From Cepaea nemoralis (lineage: Eukaryota > Mollusca > Gastropoda > Stylommatophora > Helicidae), in contig JACEFZ010026847.1 of assembly GCA_014155875.1 (NCBI GenBank), forward strand, positions 62,001 through 126,000: a DNA stretch of 64,000 bases, in the 5' to 3' direction. Below are positions 25,233-37,249 of the stretch, piece after piece (within the stretch, counting starts at the first letter, position 1; each line of letters starts with the position of its first letter). The notes beneath the pieces were generated by a model, which saw only the letters and a list, made by a program, of their open reading frames with translations, did no database searches and was not told where the DNA came from. The position numbers and the translations under genes are program-made.

Positions 25233-25654
25233 ATACATACGTGGGGGGAGTTACTGTTTGATTGGCTTGAAGTAGACAGGAAGACGAGTGTATAGGCACA
25301 CATCTCCGTGCCAGTTATGTGGCAAATGAACCGTTCCCGATTGCCTTGATCAAATTCTGTGTGACTTCTCCACAGCTAAAGTTGAAGTAAAAACGAGTTT
25401 ACTGCTTGTAGTCCCTCTGAGAACCAGGATGTTTGTGTTTAGAAAATATATAGAGATATTAGTTATTTAAATAGGGGGAGGAGATGCAACGGAACTGTGG
25501 GTAATTGTGATTCTTTAAAAACATTATTTAAACCAACAGTTTTATTTACAATACATAACGCCAATAATCAAAGATCTTTAAGAAAAAAATAGGAGGGGTG
25601 GTTGTCTTGCTTGTCTCGTCACAAGTTCACTATTAGCCTTATTGTTCATTTTGT

Positions 25655-26240
25655 CATCCCCCTTTGTTTCACATCAAAACCTGGACACTTCAGTGTAAGT
25701 TAAAAACATGAAATGACCTTTTGTTTCACATCAAAACCTGGACACCTCAGTGAACTTATGTAAGTTAAAAACATGAAATGACCCTTTGTTTCACATCAAA
25801 ACCTAGACACCTCAGTGAACTTATGTAAGTTAAAAACATGAAATGACCCTTTGTTTCACATCAAAACCTGGACACCTCAGTGAACTTATGTAAGTTAAAA
25901 ACATGAAATGACCCTTTGTTTCACATCAAAACCTGGACACCTCAGTGAACTTATGTAAGTTAAAAACATGAAATGACCCTTTGTTTCACATCAAAACCTG
26001 GACACCTCAGTGAACTTATGTAAGTTAAAAACATGAAATGACCCTTTGTTTCACATCAAAACCTGGACACCTCAGTGAACTTATGTAAGTTAAAAACATG
26101 AAATGACCCTTTGTTTCACATCAAAACCTGGACACTTCAGTGAACTTTTGTAAGTTAAAAACGTGAAATGACCCTTTGTTTCACATCAAAACCTGGACAC
26201 TTCAGTGAACTTTTGTAAGTTAAAAACGTGAAATTACCCT
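25655..26240. repeat. 65-bp minisatellite, nine copies
   Basis: CTTTGTTTCACATCAAAACC recurs every 65 bases from 25783 to 26173. The first unit is 56-57 bp and lacks TGAACTTA. Inner units are nearly identical; the end units carry shared variants (CACTTC, TTTTGTAAG). Confidence 0.95.
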
Positions 26241-26261
26241 TTGTCACACCTTGAAGCGTAC

Positions 26262-26292
26262 TTGGTATATAGCCCCATATTTATATATACCC
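26262..26292 (+). promoter_or_regulatory. TATA-like promoter candidate
   Basis: GTATATAGCC and TTTATATATA lie just downstream of a 65-bp repeat array and upstream of the signal-peptide exon. Sequence resemblance only. Confidence 0.25.
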
Positions 26293-26370
26293 ATCGGTAT
26301 TCGATAGAGGATATGGTAATATCACATCCGCCCTCTTTGCGCACGACTCCTCTCCGTAGCTGTGACGAGG

Positions 26371-26425
26371 ATGAAATATTGGTTGTTGTTATTTGCCTTG
26401 ATGACGTATGTTGCCTTCAGTGTTG
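26371..26425 (+). CDS. candidate first coding exon with signal peptide
   Basis: ATG opens MKYWLLLFALMTYVAFSV, a textbook secretion signal (Lys, then a hydrophobic core), and is cut by a consensus donor GTTG|GTGAGT at 26426. TATA-like sequence lies 60-110 bases upstream. No matching downstream exon was recognised in this window, so neither product nor gene is assigned. It could be a chance open stretch. Confidence 0.35.
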
Positions 26426-26689
26426 GTGAGTACCCGTATGGAACTGATATCATGGTGCTATGTTCAGATTACATTTGTTGTTATGAGTTGCATGTTTTGC
26501 CTTGTCTCTGTTGTCTGTGTACATCTGAAATAAACTATGAACAAATTGTTGGTGCTCATTCTCGTTCAAGAAATAGTAATATTATCATTAATTGCTAGGA
26601 GTGAGTATATTTACAACATTATTTTTATAAATTAACAGTAAAAGGTAACCCTAAATCTTATACTATTGTGTGGTTATACGACTGGAGTG

Positions 26690-26960
26690 GGGGAATCATA
26701 CGTCTTCACATCTTGCGATCTCTAACATGTATCAGTTCATGTGCTGACACCTTTCCCAGCCATGTGAACATCTGAATAGGCTGTCAAGAATCTTCTCTCG
26801 CCGTCTTCCAATATCTCACTGTGCACAAATCTTTCCAGTTGTTCTTTTCTTATGCCGTAGCCTTATAACGACGATCAAATCTTTCTGATATTTGTGGGCA
26901 GTTGTCTTTGAGTCTTAGCGTCTTTCATAGCATTTAGATAACTCATGTTTGACTGCCCAC
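26690..26960 (-). mobile_element. LINE fragment
   Basis: Collinear with 59340-59540 (CTGTCAAGAATCTTCT, CAAATCTxTCCAGTTGT, TTCTGATxTTTGT). It is the relative of the 87-bp minisatellite unit. Confidence 0.5.
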
Positions 26961-27052
26961 GGAATTTTCAGCATTCTTGTGTAAAATCGCATCGCTGAGA
27001 CCTGAAACGATTTGTTAGCTAAATCACTGCCATGCGATAACACAGATGTTAG

Positions 27053-27300
27053 TTAGTTAGTTAATTAGTTAGTCGACGTTCCAACTTCACGGCAATGGGT
27101 CGTCCTCATTATGCTCCGTTCCTGTGCCAGTGAATATCACACAAAATGCTCCCCACTGTCCAATATGAAAAGTGGAACAGACAGGAGTCTCGGCAATCCA
27201 ACAGCCCGCACAGGTACACTGTGCATAATGCCGCTGCCAGAATGCCAACACAAAATTAATCCACGAAAATCACAGTTCATCGTCGATGGACTCGGATAAC
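27053..27300 (-). mobile_element. TAAC-tailed retroposon, 3' fragment
   Basis: (GTTA)n then TCGACGTTCCAACTTCACGG; collinear with 31768-32040. Its 3' tail is (TAAC)n on the minus strand. Confidence 0.8.
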
Positions 27301-27523
27301 TGTCTCTATGTAGCATGCAATAATTCTTTTGCTTAACTCCGCTGGCAAGGATTTATGGCATGAGCTGTTCTTCATGTAATAAAATGCAGCTATACAACTT
27401 AAATAATGGCGTAGGGTACGACGTGTTGAACCTCTATATGTGGTGTAGAGTGACCAGTGCCCTTTTTCACTGCCTTTCCTTCCAGATAATTTCCTGACAA
27501 TTGTGAAATGTATCTGATACCCA

Positions 27524-27815
27524 TGGTCAACATGACCGAATTTATAAGAGCACTCGCTCTTAAACTTCCGGTGTGCTGATGATGAAGTAGCGGGTTAGAC
27601 CCCTACACCGGTCAGTTGGACATGTCCTTGACTTGGAGTACCAAACTTGGTACTTCTTGAGTCACAGTGGGTTCGCCTGATGGCGAGGGACACTGGTAAT
27701 AGGGAAAGCTAATCCATACGCAAAAACCAGTTCAGTGCGCTAGGAAGTAGTACACCACGTGCATGGACTACGCTTGGGTTCAAAGCGAGCCAAAGAAAAA
27801 CAATTTGATACTCAT
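27524..27815 (+). mobile_element. SINE family B
   Basis: ATGGTCAACATGACCGAATT, CTTCCGGTGTGCTGATGATG, CTACACCGGTCAGTTGGAC. Confidence 0.8.
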
Positions 27816-27821
27816 TATCAG

Positions 27822-28055
27822 CTGACGCTGTGGCTGAAGGGTTATGAACTCACTTCGCAATCCCGTTTACCACGTTCGAAACACAGCTGTGGCTGAAACA
27901 GAGTATCTTGAGCTGGTTTTCATACAATGATATGAGTGCCGGTCGTTCAGAAAGCAATAGGAAACTACTGAAAGTAAACTTGCCAAGAAATCACAAAAAG
28001 ACAAAAATGATGGGGTTGGCTGCGATGTCATGTAAAGGATATGTGACTTGCTAAC
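27822..28055 (+). mobile_element. SINE family C, full length
   Basis: Head TGACGCTGTGGCTGAAGGGT, B-box-like CACGTTCGAAAC, then the family C body (GGAAACTACTGAAAGTAAAC) to TGTAAAGGATATGTGA. It abuts the family B copy. Confidence 0.75.
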
Positions 28056-28354
28056 TCACGAGACAGAGTGGATCGCAGGACCATGTGGGTCTAGAACATA
28101 TATCTACTTCAACTTTCTGGGACTACGAAAGGACGTTTTGCGGCGCTTACCAGTATCTTTGCTATTGATGTGATGGTCCATAGGCACCTCAGTGTTCTAC
28201 ACCTGTCTTAATATTCATTACAGTGACATCAATAAGCAGATGGACCTGCAAACAACTGAGGGTTGTGTGACAACGAGGAGAATGCAGTGACATACATTGA
28301 AGAAGGAAAATGCCATCCAGATATCAGAAGAGAGCAGTCTTGACTGACGGCAAT

Positions 28355-28690
28355 AATTCACCCAGGGCAGGGCATAGCAGCTAAATATTACTATTATTTA
28401 CCCAGGGCATGGCATAGCAGCTAAATGTTACTATTATTCAACCAGGGCAAGGCACTGCAGCTGAATATGTCTATTATTCGGGGCATAACAGTTTAATATC
28501 ACCAGTAGGCCTATTCACAGAGAATAGAACAGTAGCTGAACATCACTATTATTATTCACTGCAGGTAATAGAAGGTGAATATCACCACTATTCGCTTCTG
28601 GTCAAGGAATAACAGCTAATTATCGCTATTATTCACTTCAAAGAGGGCAAGGCTCATCAGTACTATTATTCACCCAAGGGCAGGACATAA
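28355..28690. repeat. ~50-bp degenerate tandem repeat
   Basis: CACCCAGGGCAGGGCATAGC and TATTACTATTATT recur six to seven times with decay. Confidence 0.8.
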
Positions 28691-28985
28691 CATTTGAATA
28701 AAAATGCGGTCTTCGTCTGTCGCATAACAATGTACTATAAAGTTATCAGTACGGCATTTGTTTACTACTGTTGTTGCCTAGAAGGTATCACAAGGGATGA
28801 TGATTGGTTGGTTAAAGTGAATGGACTGTTTCGTAATGCGTATCAGATACATTTAAAAATGATCTGGAAGGATTGGAATCCTCTGCAAAGAATATATTTC
28901 AACACTTACGTCTCGGTGCGATGGCGTCTTGGTTGCTTGAGCCATAAAAAGGTATTGAGCCAGCCAGCGTGAGGTGGGTGTGGAG

Positions 28986-29339
28986 CAGTGGTTCTCAAAC
29001 TTTTTTGGTCCATGCCCCCCTTTACCATATGTTCAGAACTTCATCCCACCCTTACACAGTATACATAAAAAATGGAAGCTAAATTTAATAACACATACTA
29101 GAACAAGTCTAGACGTCTACATAAAACGTGATTTGCGGGGTCTTCTTACGTTATAAAACGAATTGCATAAGGGCGAGAAGTACAGAACCGTAAAATTTAG
29201 AGGGAAAAACAATATCAAGTAATTGGTTCTTGTATTAATGCGATCTTGAAATAATTTTAATTCTCCCCCCCCCCCCCCGGAAACCCTAAAATTATACCCT
29301 GGGGGGGGGGGGGGATTCCCCACCGGTTGAGAACCACTG
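28986..29339. mobile_element. hAT-type MITE, copy 1
   Basis: Terminal inverted repeats CAGTGGTTCTCAA / TTGAGAACCACTG. The 8-bp duplication is GTGTGGAG (28978-28985) and GTGTAGAG (29340-29347), one mismatch. A poly-C and a poly-G run face each other inside. No coding. Confidence 0.9.
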
Positions 29340-29544
29340 GTGTAGAGGCTTTCCCCCGACACGGTACCAAAGTACTGTCTCTACGGGAACTTATTGCAGA
29401 GCTCTCCCTTCCCTCTCCAAGTTCAGAAACCATCAAGACTAGTACTGGTACTTCTGCGGAAACATATATTAGGCTATGACCAGATTATGATTCAACACAG
29501 CACATAGGGACTGGTCGGGGTTCAGATTAGTCTGGTCGTTTCCT

Positions 29545-30708
29545 CCACGGGTTGTGTATTTCAACAGACTCCAGTCCGGTATCCAGAGGGAAGGGCTATT
29601 ACTACTATGTACCGTCAACATACAATTCAATTTTCTAACAAAGTCATACCGCCAAATTGACGGAATGGCAATGGGGAGTTCTCTTGGTCCTATTCTAGCG
29701 GACATCTTCATGACACATTTAGAAAAAAAGAGATCCTCAGACATTAACAACTTGGTCTGCTACCGTCGTTATGTGGACAATATACTAATTATCACCACAG
29801 ACGAGCTACAGGCAACATAGTTCCAGGCCATACTGAACATGACGCATAAAAACATCTCTCTATCTATGGAACACGAACAAAACGAAGCGTTGCCGTTCCT
29901 AGATGTTCTAATGAGACGCAGAGCAGACGGCACAATTCAAAAATCGGTGTACCACAAGAAACATGGACAGGCCAATATTTAAATTTTCAGAGCTTTACAC
30001 CTGTCCAGTACATACGGGGCTTAGTACGGACCCTGTTTGACTGTGCTAGGAAGATATGCGCCCAGAACACACTGACAGAGGAATTTGAAACTCTGAAGAA
30101 TGTCTTAAACCTGAATGGGTACTCCACAGGATTTATAAAGCGCCACTACCAACAGCCCAAACCAAAATCATACGTAACTACAGTCCCTAAACTCAAGGTA
30201 TTCATCCAGCTAACATTTCGAGAGGATGACGTAATGCAACGTCTACAAGACCGGCTCATTACAGCAGTAGGCCGAACATTATGTGCTGCAACTCCAGTCA
30301 TTAGGTACAGAACTACACCGATTCCGACCCCAGCAGTAAAAGAGCATGTCCCTCTGTACGCCAAAAACAATTGTATTTACCAATTCACATGTAGTATGTA
30401 GGTGCCAGTCTACCTACACCGGCAGAACAGAGCGGCAGTTGAACAAAAGAATTGCTGAACACATACATCAATGGGTCGACAAGATACTACGCTCAGGCGA
30501 TGGGAGCCTAGTGGGACCAAAAGCTTCCCGCTTCATCAATTACTAGGCATATGCTGGAAAGCGGCCATGTGATTGGCAGAGACCGTGCCTTTCGCGTGTT
30601 GTTTAACAAACAAAATACTCGCTTGTTTAAGTTTGCAGAAGCCATAATGATTAATCTACACGAGCCAGCTTTGTGCAAACAGAAAGACATTACCGTGGTA
30701 GACAACTG
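29545..30708 (+). mobile_element. Penelope-like element, degenerate
   Basis: A reverse transcriptase block SYRQIDGMAMGSSLGPILAD, then CYRRYVDNI (catalytic YVDD changed to YVDN, 29771-29782), then the finger/linker (NEALPFLDVLMRR) and, downstream, the GIY-YIG endonuclease part CQSTYTGRTERQLNKRIAEH, ending EPALCKQKDITVV at the stop 30706-30708. This RT plus GIY-YIG order defines the family. At least three frame breaks and stops; the 5' end is truncated. Confidence 0.9.
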
Positions 30709-31199
30709 ACATTACTGTGCGAATATGTGTATACTTCAGCTTGAAGGATTTATCTTGTTATTTTACCTTTTTTTTTTCTTGATAAGTTTTCCAAATTGCT
30801 GACTACATTAAGACGAAACTGTAAAACAAAGAGGAGTGTCTATCGCTGAGAAAACCTTCATATTTACGGCTACAGACTGGTACCCTTAGTGGAAAGCTGG
30901 TTATATTTGCATTAACCAGAATTGTAGATCATCTCTGCGTGACGTATATGTTTTCACATGTGTAGATGTTGAGTCAGATCACCATCTGCTGAAAAGTAAA
31001 ATAAAGTAGATCTCGAGAGATGCATAATTTCTTATAAACATGTAAAACAAACTATAGGATACCTCAGAAATCAATAAGCTAAGAAAAAAAGTCAGTCTCT
31101 AATAAGTGCAAGGTCCTGCAGCAGTTTGTTGACGAAGTGTGTAATGAAGACTGCTTTCATATAGAGAACGTATGAAGCCATTAAAAATAGAACAAAAGA

Positions 31200-31767
31200 A
31201 TAATATCTCATCTCATGATGATCCTTTTGTACCTTGCGGTGTCGAGGTGAAGTATAAGCAGAGGGAGAGTGCCCGCTTATGGGCTTTATGTATCGATATT
31301 AACGTGGGCTCTGTTATTCCCTGCGTCCATCGTTTACGTGGTCGGCCTCTTTCTCTGCTTCCCTCTGGTCTGTACATCATTGCGTGTTGTGGTACACTGT
31401 TAGTTGGTAACCTACTTGCATGGCCAAACCATTTGACTTGCTGCCTTCTAATAAAATCTAGTGCAGCTATAACCCCCACATTAGTCCTGATTTCTTCATT
31501 TCTGATCTTATCTCTTCTTGATACATTGGGTATTCTTCTCAGGAATCTCATGTCTGTTGTTGTGATTTGTCTTTTCTCTTTTTCTGTCATTGTCCAGGTT
31601 TGGCATTGGTAACATAAAGTTGGTAGGAAGATTGTGTTGTAAAGTGCTTTATTAGTAGTTATTGATACATGTTTGTTCTTTAGTATTGGTGCCATTTGTC
31701 CAGTGAGTTGGTTTGCCTTATTGCATCTATTTTCGATGTCGTCTTCTGATTTGCTATTTGATGATAT

Positions 31768-31821
<54 letters not shown>

Positions 31822-34430
31822 CGAGGTTCCAACTTCACGTCAACGGGTCGTCCCCATTATGCCCCATTCCCGTGCCAGCGAATATCACACAAAATGCTCC
31901 CCACCGTCCAATGTGAAAAGTGGAATAGACAGGAGTCTCGGCAATCCAACAAGCCCGCACAGGTACACTGTGAATAATGCCGCCGTCAGAATGTTAACAC
32001 AACCTTAATCCACGAAAACCACAGTTCATCGTCGATGGACTTGGCAGTCACCAGAAAGGCCTCATTGACCCGGGTTTTCTCACATGGCTAGGTCTCTTAC
32101 CGCAGGGCGACCAGCCGAAAGTGTCACACAAAGCACGAACTCCGCAGCTTTAGCGCCGACTCCCAGGAGTCTCCCGAAAAATGGCAAAACAGTAAATTCA
32201 GCAACCACCGGTAGCCATTTTTCGAACATGCAGTTAACTGTACAGGACAGATGTAAAAGCATTCCACGCAAATTTCACAGCTCACGGTGTCGCCCACGCA
32301 CTCACTCAGTAGCAGAGCGACGGAACCATGTACTACCAGTACAACATGAGGAAAATGCGATTGCAAACGGTAGCCACATGCATAAACACGCCAATGATGA
32401 TATTATACTTCCTAGGTACTTGAAACTCTTTAGTTGTTTCAAGGGATGTTCGTTGTTACTTTTTCTTCTTTAGTTACAGTCATTATCTCTGTTTTACTTG
32501 TGCTAATTTTCATGTTATGTTCCCTGCACATTTCATTTAGACTATTAATGTAGTCTTGTAATTCAGCTTCTGATTTTGCTGTTAGTTCTTGGTCGCCCGC
32601 AAACAGGAGTTCTCTAATGGTTAGATTTGCAGATGGTTTTTCTTCCGTGTTCTCATCATGCGGTATTCGTGCTGTCTCTGTTTGGCTGGTTTCTTTACAT
32701 ATGTTGTCTATTTTTGTTATGATTAAGAGAGGAGACAGGACACAATCTTGTCGTACTCCGGATCTTTTGGTGAAGGGTTCTGAGTGTCCTCCAGTACCTC
32801 TCACTGTTGTTGTATAAACGTCTACATAGGTTTGTTAGATGTGTACTCACTCCATATTGTTTAAGGATTTCCCACAGCTTGTTTCTGTCTACTCTATCAA
32901 ATGCCTTTTCTTGGTCGACAAAGGCTAAGTAGAGTGTTTCATTGAATTTGATTGATTTTTCTATAAGCTGTCTAAGAGCAAAAATGGCGTCTGTGCATCC
33001 TTTGTTTTTCCTAAATTCAAGTTGTGTTTCACTTAGCTGAGGTTCTATAGTAGTTCGTAATCTCAAGAATTTTGCAAAATATTTTCTCAGTATGACACAA
33101 CAGTGAAATGCCTCTGCATTGTGTGCAATCTCTTTTGCTGCTTTTGTTTTTCCAAATTAGGATAATTATGACGTTTCCCAAGTCTCGTGGTATCTGTTGT
33201 TCTACCCAAACATGGTTGAATAGTCTATGTAGCCATGCTGTTTCTACTTCTCTTGCTGCTTTAATTAGTTCATTCGGTATTTCATCTTGTCCTGGTGATA
33301 TTTTCAATGGGTCTACTCTGGCTGCTTCTATAATTTCTTCTTTCAGTATGTCTGGTTTTAGTTTTTTGGTGGCATCCGTGTCGGTTTCTGAATTCCTGTG
33401 ACATCTAATGGGATGTTGAGAAATTGTTCGAAGTACTGTTTCCATCTTATTAGGATTCGTTTTTGTTCACTTATTGGTTCTCCATTTTCGCTGTTAATTA
33501 TTTCAGTTGGGTCACATGATTCTCCTCTGGTTCTCATTGCAATTATCTTTTTGTAGAAGTTTCTAGTTGCTTCCTTGTAGTTTTTAATTTAAGGTTTCTC
33601 CATACTCCTCCCAGTCGTTTTGTTTTTCTCTCTTTACTATTTTATTCACATGTCTTCTCGCTATCTATATTCTATGTAATCGCATTCCTGTTTGCACTTC
33701 GACCACTTTTTATATTTTGCCTTTTTGTCTTTTACAGCTTTCTTTACTTCTGCGTTCCACCAACTTGTTATTTTCTTTATCCGTGTTTTGCATGTTTTCG
33801 TGGTTTCAGATGTTATTTTCGCAGTATTTAAAATTTATTTGAACATCTCCCATTCTTCTTCCGCCGTCTTTCTTTCTATTGGTAATTTTACAAAGATGTC
33901 AGTTAATTCTTACTCATAATTTTCCTGCACTGCTTTGTCTTTGAAGTTTTTTTTAAGTTTACTGATTCGCATGGCATGTATTTTCCTAGTCGTTGCTTTC
34001 TTCTACGGCTGGCTCTTATTGTGGCAACGACTGCTTTGTGGTATGTGTTTATGCATCTAATATATTTCTCTTTCTGTCATTTATTGTTGATATAAAATCA
34101 ATTTGACTTTTAGTATCTAGATCGTTCCATTTATACCAGGTGTATATTTGTGAGTCTTGCGTGTTTATAGAATGTGTTTGTTATATAGAGGTCGTGTTGG
34201 CTGCATAGCTCTATAAGTCTACTTCCGTTATCATTTCTTTCATTACGTTGGTCTCTAAACGCTCCATGGTGTTTTTCTATGCCCACTCTGTTGTGTCCTA
34301 GTCTTGCATTGAAGCTCCCATAACTATGATATTGTCCTGCTTATCTATTGTATTTAGCACATCATGGATGTCTTCATAGAATTCCTCGCATTCTTGCTCA
34401 TTATTGTTTGTATTACATGGTATTTCTTAG
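31200..34430 (-). mobile_element. EN-RT LINE, copy 1 (interrupted)
   Basis: Read from the high-coordinate end: endonuclease remnants (FYEDIHDVLNTIDKQDNIIV at about 34300, KWNDLDTKSQIDFI at about 34110); AWWNAEVKKAVKDKKAKYKKW-like sequence at 33700; RT from ENGEPISEQKRILIRWKQY (33450) through QDEIPNELIKAA, VDQEKAFDRVDR and LLFAGDQ (FADD changed to FAGD, near 32605); then ALYNTIFLPTLCYQ, the C-terminal GRPRKRW and YFTSTPQGTKG. A 627-bp insertion splits it at 31768-32394. Many stops and frame shifts, so not functional. The 3' end carries a GATGAGAT-type repeat. Confidence 0.9.
31768..32394 (-). mobile_element. TAAC-tailed non-autonomous retroposon inside LINE copy 1
   Basis: Bounded by TGATGATAT at 31759-31767 and 32395-32403; LINE copy 2 has the uninterrupted sequence at about 62734. 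The 3' tail on the minus strand is about 13 TAAC units preceded by GTGAAGTTGGAACCTCGAC. No protein frame was recognised. Relatives at 27053 and 36820. Confidence 0.88.
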
Positions 34431-34439
34431 TTTTTCTAC

Positions 34440-36270
34440 GAGCAGTATGAAGATATAGCATATTTAAACAGTAATACAATCAGCAACGAGCTACTAAAGA
34501 AAAAGCCAAAGAAAAATACACTGAAGAAACTAAGAACATAGAAAGCTAACAAAGGCAGATAAAAAGCAATATTTGGGTAGGTAGAAGAAGCGAAAGTAAA
34601 CCCTCAGAGACCCGCACAATGCCTTACGGAAATTACCAGAAAAACATTACTAAACAGGCAGACTTATCAAAAATGGTAATGAATGGGCAAGTTCTCAAAA
34701 ACAATAAAGATCAAATGAATTAATTCAGCATGCGCCATGCAGATAAGAGTGGGCGGTCATGGTTCGCCTTCTCGCACGATCACCAGAGTCGTGGATCAGC
34801 TCCGTGTTCTTGTTTCGACCATGCCATGTGGCCAAGCCTTCAAGATATTTACTTCTCTGCCTTCCCCTTTGTTTTTCTTCACTCGGTCTTGACAGTTGTC
34901 ACCAAGTTCTCTGTTTTATTTCTTCTTATAACGCGTCCAAACAATGTTGACTATCTAAGCCTAATTTCTCTAATTAGTTTACGATTTTCATTTGCTTCTT
35001 GTAGGACTTGCTCATATAAAATGAATAGATGAACAAAATATTATTATTACGATGCTCGACGCTTAGAGGAAAGGTGAGACGCACATATAATCAGATTGCT
35101 ACTGGTACTATTGTGGTTGGAACTCTTCGCTGGCTTCTGAGGATGGGGACGGAGCGCTTATGGGAATGCCCCGAATGCTGTGATGTCGGTTCTTAAATCA
35201 ATCAATCAATCAATCAATCAATATTACGTGGGACTTCTGAATAGACGAGTCCCATAAGATTACCCATAAATCTATTCTACAGAAGTGAAGCTGTGTATCA
35301 ACTGAGACATCATCTAGAGAAGAAATTTAAAAGCTATCAAACCAATTAAGAACGGAATGCTGCTGGTCCAGATGATATCTTAGCTGAAGTTACACCAGCC
35401 AATATAATATAAAATTCTGGACCGAATGACTGCTTAAATTATTTATCAACGTCAGGGAGACTGAAGAAATATCACCAGACTTGAGACAGGGTTAAAGGGT
35501 GAAGCTGTTAAAGATAGGAAACCTGCCGGGGTGTGAAAATGATATAAGAATAATATTATTGTCAGTTCGACAGAAAATATAAAGAAGATTCATTCTTCAG
35601 ATACTAAGAGATTCCATTGACAAACAAATAAGGAATGCATAGCTAGACATCTGATCAATAGATCCTGCACTGTGCAGATAGCTAGCTGTATTACTACTAT
35701 TACGCATAGTAATAGAGCAAAGCATTGATATTAGTTCGCTACGATATATTCGAGTGTTAAACTTTGAAAAGGCTTTTGTCGGCACTGATAGGGAATCTCT
35801 TTGGAAACTGATGCGGCATTATGGGGTCCGACAGAAGAAGTTTAATGTTTAAAAAAGCAACATATGAGGACACGCAATGCAAAGTTCTTCGAGATGGCAA
35901 ACCTAATATATGCGTCTGAAATAAGAACAGGAATACGGCAGGGGTGCCTTTTGTCAGCTTTATTATTTTACTGATTATAGATTGGTATGGGAACGAAATA
36001 GTTGCCAGCAGAAATGGAAATCAATGGACTCTGAAAGAGCAGCTTGATGCTCTCACTTTGCTGCCGACATTGCCCTCATGTCTCACACACGAAATCACAT
36101 GCAAAATAAATTAATGTTCCTTATAAGAGGTAAAAATAATTAGTCTTAAAATGTATTTGTGATAGATAAATCTGATGTGAATAAATCAAGAAAATGATAA
36201 CCTGATTTCCTTTGGTGAAATCTCACTTCAAAAGATGGAGTCATGCACATATGTAGGTAGCAATGTAGGA
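34440..36270 (+). mobile_element. highly degenerate LINE
   Basis: Fragments in order on the + strand: an AKEKYTEETKN region, then after a gap NFEKAFVGTDRESLWKLMRH (35760), GCLLSALLF-like (35945), and AADIALMSHTRNHMQNKL (36060), as in LINE RTs. Multiple stops. The minus-strand fragment 34728-35035 interrupts it, and (AATC)n lies at 35195-35222. Confidence 0.6.
34728..35035 (-). mobile_element. LINE C-terminal fragment, inverted relative to 36290-36600
   Basis: The minus strand reads YEQVLQEANENRKLIREI, then a WSKQE...DPRLW region; the same tail as the + strand copy at 36290-36600. Confidence 0.7.
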
Positions 36271-36289
36271 AAATGCACCAAAAAAAAAA

Positions 36290-36600
36290 AAAAAAAAATA
36301 TATGAACAACTTCCACAAGAAATAAATGAAAACTGTAAACTAAGAGAAATTAGACGCAGACAATAGCAATTTTTTTGGCCACTTAATGCGAATAAATAAA
36401 TTGGAGAACTTGGTGACAACTGGCGAGATCGAAGGGAAGAGAATAAGGGGAAGGCAGTGAAGTAAATACCTAGAGGGCTTGGCCACGTGGTATGGTCGAG
36501 GCAAGAACACTGAGCTGATCCACGACTCTGGTGATCGTGTGAGATAGCGAAACATGACCGCCCACGCTTATTGGCATGGCACATGATGAATAAATGTAGA
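36290..36600 (+). mobile_element. LINE C-terminal fragment
   Basis: YEQLPQEINENCKLREIRRR, LGHVVWSRQEH, DDRPRLLAWHM-type end, frame-broken. Preceded by an A18 run at 36281-36298. Confidence 0.7.
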
Positions 36601-36809
36601 CAATGTAGTGGGAAAGATAGAGATATTAAAATAATAATACAAAAAGCCAGAGAGGCCCCTGAAGCATTGGGAAATTTGAGGTCAAACGGAAGGAAAAGAC
36701 TGGCCACTTATTCCTCCATGGACTCAGGCCTACAAAACGTCATGATCTTAACACTTCTCATCATACCCACAGTATTTTCCTGATATAGAACTTGTTGTTT
36801 TAGCCGCCA

Positions 36810-37240
36810 GCTCTCGATGTTTGCTACGAGAGGGAAAGACTGACTACCTATTCTTCCGGTCGTTGAGACCTACCAAATGTGATGGTCCTAACATTTCACA
36901 CACCCACAGCAAGTTCCTGCTGAGTCCATCGACGATGCTGCTTGCTTGCTTGTGTTCGCTAGCTGTGACCTCCAGCGTGAAGTCCTGTATGTCGGATGAA
37001 TACATCTTCACGACGATGAACTGTGGTATTCGTGGATGAAATTTGTGTTGGCATTCTGAAGGCGGCACATTGTACCTGTGCGAGCTGCTGGATTGCCGAG
37101 ACTCGTGTCCATTCCACTTTTCACATTGGACAGTGGGGAGCATTTTGTGTGATATTCGCTGGCACGGGAATGGAGCATAATGGGGACGACCCGTTACCGT
37201 AAAGTTGGAACCTCGACTAACTAACTAACTAAAATAAATT
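36810..37240 (+). mobile_element. TAAC-tailed retroposon copy
   Basis: Ends AAAGTTGGAACCTCGAC followed by TAACTAACTAACTAA. Shares GACTCGTGTCCATTCCAC and GGACGACCCGTTACCGT with the reverse of 31768-32040. CATCGACGATG is repeated with about 85 extra bases between. Confidence 0.75.
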
Positions 37241-37249
37241 AAATTTAGA

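Noticed and set aside
24726..25303. Repetitive frames of His-Thr-Tyr-Ile or Met-Tyr-Val-Cys
   Set aside because: The (CATA)n array is open in all frames.
31172..31612. Plus-strand frame with hydrophobic stretches
   Set aside because: Antisense of the LINE C-terminus, whose minus-strand translation has the family motifs.
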